Part shown: positions 61,070 through 64,000 of the stretch, piece by piece
Layout: each line of letters starts with the position of its first letter
How positions within the stretch are numbered: the stretch's first letter is position 1
NCBI GenBank assembly: GCA_020161755.1
Contig: JAIUOS010000012.1
Location: 1-64,000 of the forward strand
Direction of reading: 5' to 3'
From: Actinomycetota bacterium
GTDB taxonomy: Bacteria > Actinomycetota > Actinomycetes > Propionibacteriales > Propionibacteriaceae
Length of the DNA stretch: 64,000 nt
Position numbers and translations under genes: made by a program
The notes under the pieces: model-generated
What the model was told of the DNA's origin: nothing
The model's database searches: none
Seen by the model: only the letters and a program-made list of their open reading frames with translations

Positions 61070-61101
61070 TTCTACAACGATGCATTTGCAACGTTGTAGA
61101 A
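61070..61101. promoter_or_regulatory. Double LacI operator upstream of the GH51/GH1 operon
   Basis: TTCTACAACG (61070-61079) and CGTTGTAGAA (61092-61101) are perfect inverted arms 12 bp apart. The inner half sites CTACAACGATGCA (61072-61084) and TGCAACGTTGTAG (61087-61099) each look like one LacI site. The same CTAC-ACGTTGTAG motif precedes the LacI gene at 53984. It is located 42-73 nt before the binding-protein start. Confidence 0.7.
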
Positions 61102-61224
61102 GGAGTCTACGCACGTCTCCTGGGGCCCGTCAACGGGTCGGAACCAGGCCGTCGACACCCAGCCGCGCCGAGGCGTTCCGCAGGGGCTAGAGTGCCGATC
61201 GACGCATCACGACAAGGAGGCCCG

Positions 61225-61938
61225 ATGCCGACTCCCCACATCTCCGCAGCCGAGGGCGAGATCGCCCCGCTGGTGCTGATGCCCGGCGACCCGAAGCGCG
61301 CCGCGCGCATCGCCACCGACTTCCTGACCGACGCCACGCTGGTCTCCGACGTGCGCGGGATCGGCTGCTACACCGGTACCTACCAGGGCCATCCGATGTC
61401 GGTGATGGCCTCGGGCATGGGCCTGCCGTCGATCAGCATCTACGCCACCGAGCTGTACCGCTTCTACGGGGTCCGCCGGATCATCCGCGTCGGCACCTGC
61501 GGCGCGCTGCCCCCGGCCGTCAAAGTGCGGGACGTGATCATCGCCACCGCCGCGCACACCAACTCCTCGGTGTCGCAGATGCTGGTGCCCGGGCTCACCC
61601 TGTCGCTCGCGCCGAGCTACCCGCTGCTGCGGGCCGCCGCGGACGCCGCGCAGTCGGTGACCGAGGTCGGCGTCCACATCGGCCCGATCCTCGCCAGCGA
61701 CCACTTCTACGAATGGGGCCCGAACGCGATTCCCGAGCTGACCAGGCTCGGCACCCTCGCGGTCGAGATGGAGTCCGCCGGCCTCTACGCCGTCGCGATG
61801 GCACAGGGCGGCGAGGCGCTGACCGTGCTCACCGCGTCCGACCACCTCATGGACCCGTCGCAGGACATGACGCCGGAGGAGCGTGAGACCTCCTACCGCG
61901 CGATGGTCACGATTGCCGCCGAGGCCCTCATCTCCTGA
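61225..61938 (+). CDS. deoD: Purine-nucleoside phosphorylase, DeoD type
   Basis: A 237-residue protein from ATG 61225 after AAGGAGG. MPTPHISAAEGEIAPLVLMPGDPKRA is the standard DeoD start with the phosphate-binding loop; RVGTCGALP and AVEMESAGLYAVA (ribose-binding Glu) complete the hexameric PNP signature, and ASDHL near the end carries the catalytic Asp. It cleaves purine (deoxy)ribonucleosides with phosphate to base and pentose-1-phosphate. It is monocistronic and converges with the amidohydrolase gene, 6 nt apart. Confidence 0.95.
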   Translation: MPTPHISAAEGEIAPLVLMPGDPKRAARIATDFLTDATLVSDVRGIGCYTGTYQGHPMSVMASGMGLPSISIYATELYRFYGVRRIIRVGTCGALPPAVKVRDVIIATAAHTNSSVSQMLVPGLTLSLAPSYPLLRAAADAAQSVTEVGVHIGPILASDHFYEWGPNAIPELTRLGTLAVEMESAGLYAVAMAQGGEALTVLTASDHLMDPSQDMTPEERETSYRAMVTIAAEALIS

Positions 61939-61944
61939 GCGGGC

Positions 61945-63126
61945 TCAGCAGAACGCGCCGCGGGACACGACCTCCAGGTCGCCGTCGAGCACCCGGAGGT
62001 CCTCCCACGGCGCGGCGTCGGTGACCACGAAGTCGGCCGCCAGGCCGACCGCCACCCGGCCGACCCGCTCGCCCAGCCCGATCGCCGCGGCCGCGCGCGA
62101 CGTGGCCGCGGCGAGGGTGCGGACGGCGTCCCAGCCGAACACGCGGCTCATCGCCTGGAGTTCGAGCGACTGCTCGCCGTGGCGGACGAAGTAGCCGCTG
62201 GCGTCGGTGCCCAGCACGAAGTCGACACCGCGCCGGGCGGCGTCCGCGAACCGCTCGTCCCGGGACGTGACCAGCTCGGCGGCGATCGCCGTGGCCTCCG
62301 GCGACGAGCCGAACCGGCCGGCCGCGATCAGGTCGTTGATCAGCAGGGTCGGGGCCACCGGGATGCCCCGCGCCGCGAGTTCGTCGGCCTGCGCGGGCGT
62401 CAGCTGCGAGGCGTGCTCGAGCGAGTCGACCCCCAGCTCGAGCGCGATCGCGATGCCCTCGGCGGAGTGCGCGTGGCAGGCCACCGGCATGCCCAGCGCG
62501 TGCGCCTCGTCGACGGTCGCGGCCAACTCGGCCCGGGTCTGGTTGCGCCAGCCCACCTGGTCGCCGATCGAGAGGACACCGCCGGAGGTGTAGATCTTGA
62601 TCGCGTGCAGGCCGTCGCGGGCCCACGTGCGGACGAGCTTGCGGCACTCATCGGGGCTGTCGGCCACCGGCGGACGGTCGGCGACCGCGGGCGGGGTGAA
62701 CAGGTCGCCGTGGCCGGCGGTCATCCCGACCGGACCGCCGACGAGCACCCGGGGGCCGGGCAGCAGGCCCGCGTCGAACGCCCGCGCCACCGCCACCTGG
62801 ACGCGGTCGCCGGACAACTCGCGCAGCGTGGTGACCCCGCGGCGCAGCGCCTGCCGGCAGTTGGCCGCGACGTGCAGCGTCTGCTCCTCACGGGTGGTGA
62901 CCAGCGGCCAGGTGAACCCGTCCACCCGCGTCTTGTCAGCACCGGCGAAGCCGAGCAGGTGCACGTGGGTGTCCACCAGGCCCGGCACCAGGTAGCGGCG
63001 CGGCCCGTCCGGGGCCTGATCCGGCGCCAGCTCGGCGACCTCCTCGATCACGCCGTCGCGCCAGCGCACCCGGCACAGCCCGCGCACCCGCTCCCCGTCG
63101 AAGACCTCGGCGACCAGTTCACCCAT
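61945..63126 (-). CDS. Metal-dependent amidohydrolase (prolidase/imidazolonepropionase-like)
   Basis: A 393-residue protein. The N-terminal beta part is followed by PGLVDTHVHLLGF with the metal pair His54/His56, then LHAIKIYTSGGV with the likely carboxylated Lys, CHAHS and LEHAS histidines, and LGTDASG with the catalytic Asp. The C-terminus (GRVAVGLAADFVVTDAAPWEDL) is the usual beta-sandwich closure. Relatives hydrolyse Xaa-Pro dipeptides, or other amides and lactams. Its start overlaps the LacI stop by 8 nt, so expression depends on that regulator; the substrate is therefore something the LacI protein senses. Confidence 0.85.
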   Translation of the reverse strand: MGELVAEVFDGERVRGLCRVRWRDGVIEEVAELAPDQAPDGPRRYLVPGLVDTHVHLLGFAGADKTRVDGFTWPLVTTREEQTLHVAANCRQALRRGVTTLRELSGDRVQVAVARAFDAGLLPGPRVLVGGPVGMTAGHGDLFTPPAVADRPPVADSPDECRKLVRTWARDGLHAIKIYTSGGVLSIGDQVGWRNQTRAELAATVDEAHALGMPVACHAHSAEGIAIALELGVDSLEHASQLTPAQADELAARGIPVAPTLLINDLIAAGRFGSSPEATAIAAELVTSRDERFADAARRGVDFVLGTDASGYFVRHGEQSLELQAMSRVFGWDAVRTLAAATSRAAAAIGLGERVGRVAVGLAADFVVTDAAPWEDLRVLDGDLEVVSRGAFC

Positions 63127-64000
63127 GCCGCGGCGCCTTCGGGCTCGACTCCCGCACCACCAGGGACGGCGCGAGCACGCTGCGACTGGACGGGCGCGAG
63201 GGGTCCTCGGCGCGCGCGTCCAGCAACCGCAGGGCCTCCTGCGCCTGCTCGGCCATGGCCTGCCGCACCGAGGTCAGCGGCGGGTAGGTGATCTGGTCGA
63301 GCGGCAGGTCGTCGAAGCCGACCACCCGCACCCGCTCGGGCACCGCCACGTTCGCCTGGTGCAGCTGGTTCAGCACGCCGCAGGCGACGATGTCGGCGCT
63401 GCAGACCACGGCGTCCGGCAGTTCGGCGTCGAGCAGCCGCCGGGCGGCCGTCTCGCCCCAGGTGAACGAGTACTCGCCGAGTTCCTCCGCGACCACGCGC
63501 AGCCGGTGCCGGGCGGCCTGCGCCCGGAACGCCTGGAGCCGGCCGGTGGCCGTGCTGGTCGCGGTGCGCGCCCCGACGAAGGCCATCGACCGCACTCCGG
63601 CGGCCTGGAGGTGGTCGACGACCAGGCGCATGCCCTCGGCGTTGTCGGTGCCCACGTAGTCGAGCCCGGCGCCCTCGACCCAGCGGTCGATCAGCACGGT
63701 CGGCACCCGGTCTGCCGCGCGCTGGATCGCCGGGAGCGAATCGGCGCCGCCCGCGGGCACGACCACCAGGCCGTCCACCATCCGCGACACCAGCAGGTCG
63801 ACCCGGTGGGCCTCGATCTCGACCGAGTCCCGCGAGTCGCACACCATCAACGACCGGTCGGACGCGGCGAGCACGGCCTCCATCACGTCGACCACCGCCA
63901 TGAAGTACGGGTTGTTCACGGCCGGCACCACGATGCCCACCGTGTCGGTGCGCTGCGTCCGCAGGGCGCGAGCCAGCGCGTTCGCCGACCAGCCGAGTTC
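63119..64000 (-). CDS. LacI-family regulator (N-terminus outside the window)
   Basis: The frame is open to the window end and gives 293 residues beginning ELGWSANALARALRTQRTDTVGIVV, which is the end of the LacI DNA-binding domain and hinge. The HTH itself lies beyond 64000. The rest is a normal effector-binding domain (NNPYFMAVVDVMEAVL, ... VRVVGFDDLPLDQITYPPLTSVRQ). It is coupled to the amidohydrolase gene and so probably regulates it; the rest of the operon may lie upstream outside this window. Confidence 0.9.
   Translation of the reverse strand, partial: ELGWSANALARALRTQRTDTVGIVVPAVNNPYFMAVVDVMEAVLAASDRSLMVCDSRDSVEIEAHRVDLLVSRMVDGLVVVPAGGADSLPAIQRAADRVPTVLIDRWVEGAGLDYVGTDNAEGMRLVVDHLQAAGVRSMAFVGARTATSTATGRLQAFRAQAARHRLRVVAEELGEYSFTWGETAARRLLDAELPDAVVCSADIVACGVLNQLHQANVAVPERVRVVGFDDLPLDQITYPPLTSVRQAMAEQAQEALRLLDARAEDPSRPSSRSVLAPSLVVRESSPKAPRHG

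Overview
The window is very GC-rich and reads as actinobacterial chromosome. Supporting signs are frequent GTG starts, GTP-type phosphoenolpyruvate carboxykinase, a LysG/LysE pair and dense ATGA/GTGA gene overlaps. The order Propionibacteriales is my guess from general gene style; there is no 16S or core marker here to prove it. No phage, insertion sequence, plasmid gene or CRISPR array was seen.

Layout. 1-15 kb is a housekeeping-like stretch: the end of a DUF885-type gene, an AlkA-like glycosylase, a secreted fusion of a phosphodiesterase and a 5'-nucleotidase, an ATP-dependent DNA ligase, LysE/LysG, a GST-type reductase, a rhomboid-like protein, tRNA-Arg(ACG), PEP carboxykinase and a YdcZ-type exporter. 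From about 14 kb the window is almost entirely carbohydrate catabolism. 14.3-19.7 kb: LacI regulator, ABC sugar importer and a GH32-like hydrolase. 20.2-30.0 kb: SorC regulator, a DUF5060/DUF4038-type glycosidase, an oligopeptide-type ABC importer and a divergent nucleoside-hydrolase-like gene. 30.3-37.6 kb: an organophosphate antiporter (GlpT/UhpT type) next to a five-gene operon of histidine kinase, response regulator, binding protein, fused permease and ATPase, resembling a sugar-phosphate sensing and uptake system. 38.2-46.0 kb: an eight-gene run with an oxidoreductase, an IolE-like protein, an ABC importer, a NagB-like protein, a GntR regulator and a ROK kinase. 47.1-53.9 kb: an APC permease followed by an unusual coupled run of DeoR regulator, ureohydrolase, BtpA-family protein, metallophosphoesterase, PfkB kinase and a nucleotidyltransferase-like protein. 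54.0-61.1 kb: LacI regulator, GH51 arabinofuranosidase, GH1 glycosidase and ABC importer. 61.2-64 kb: purine nucleoside phosphorylase, an amidohydrolase and a truncated LacI regulator.

Between genes the window is full of small palindromic repeats built on GGGGAC/GTCCCC: 34-47 bp hairpins, two identical 67-bp perfect palindromes, and inverted arrays of about 39-bp units. They look like REP/BIME elements; no RAYT transposase is present to explain them. Two further repeat types form a mosaic block that recurs at about 19.7-20.2 kb and 37.7-38.2 kb, each time beside a REP array.

The best candidate for an undescribed system is the 47.1-53.9 kb operon; second is the 38.2-46.0 kb operon. Caution on data quality: several ABC transporter genes carry single-base frameshifts in short G/C runs or single in-frame stops, two of the frameshifts compensate each other, and 46263-46405 is an odd series of poly-C/poly-G runs. 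Some breaks are therefore probably sequence errors, not decay.
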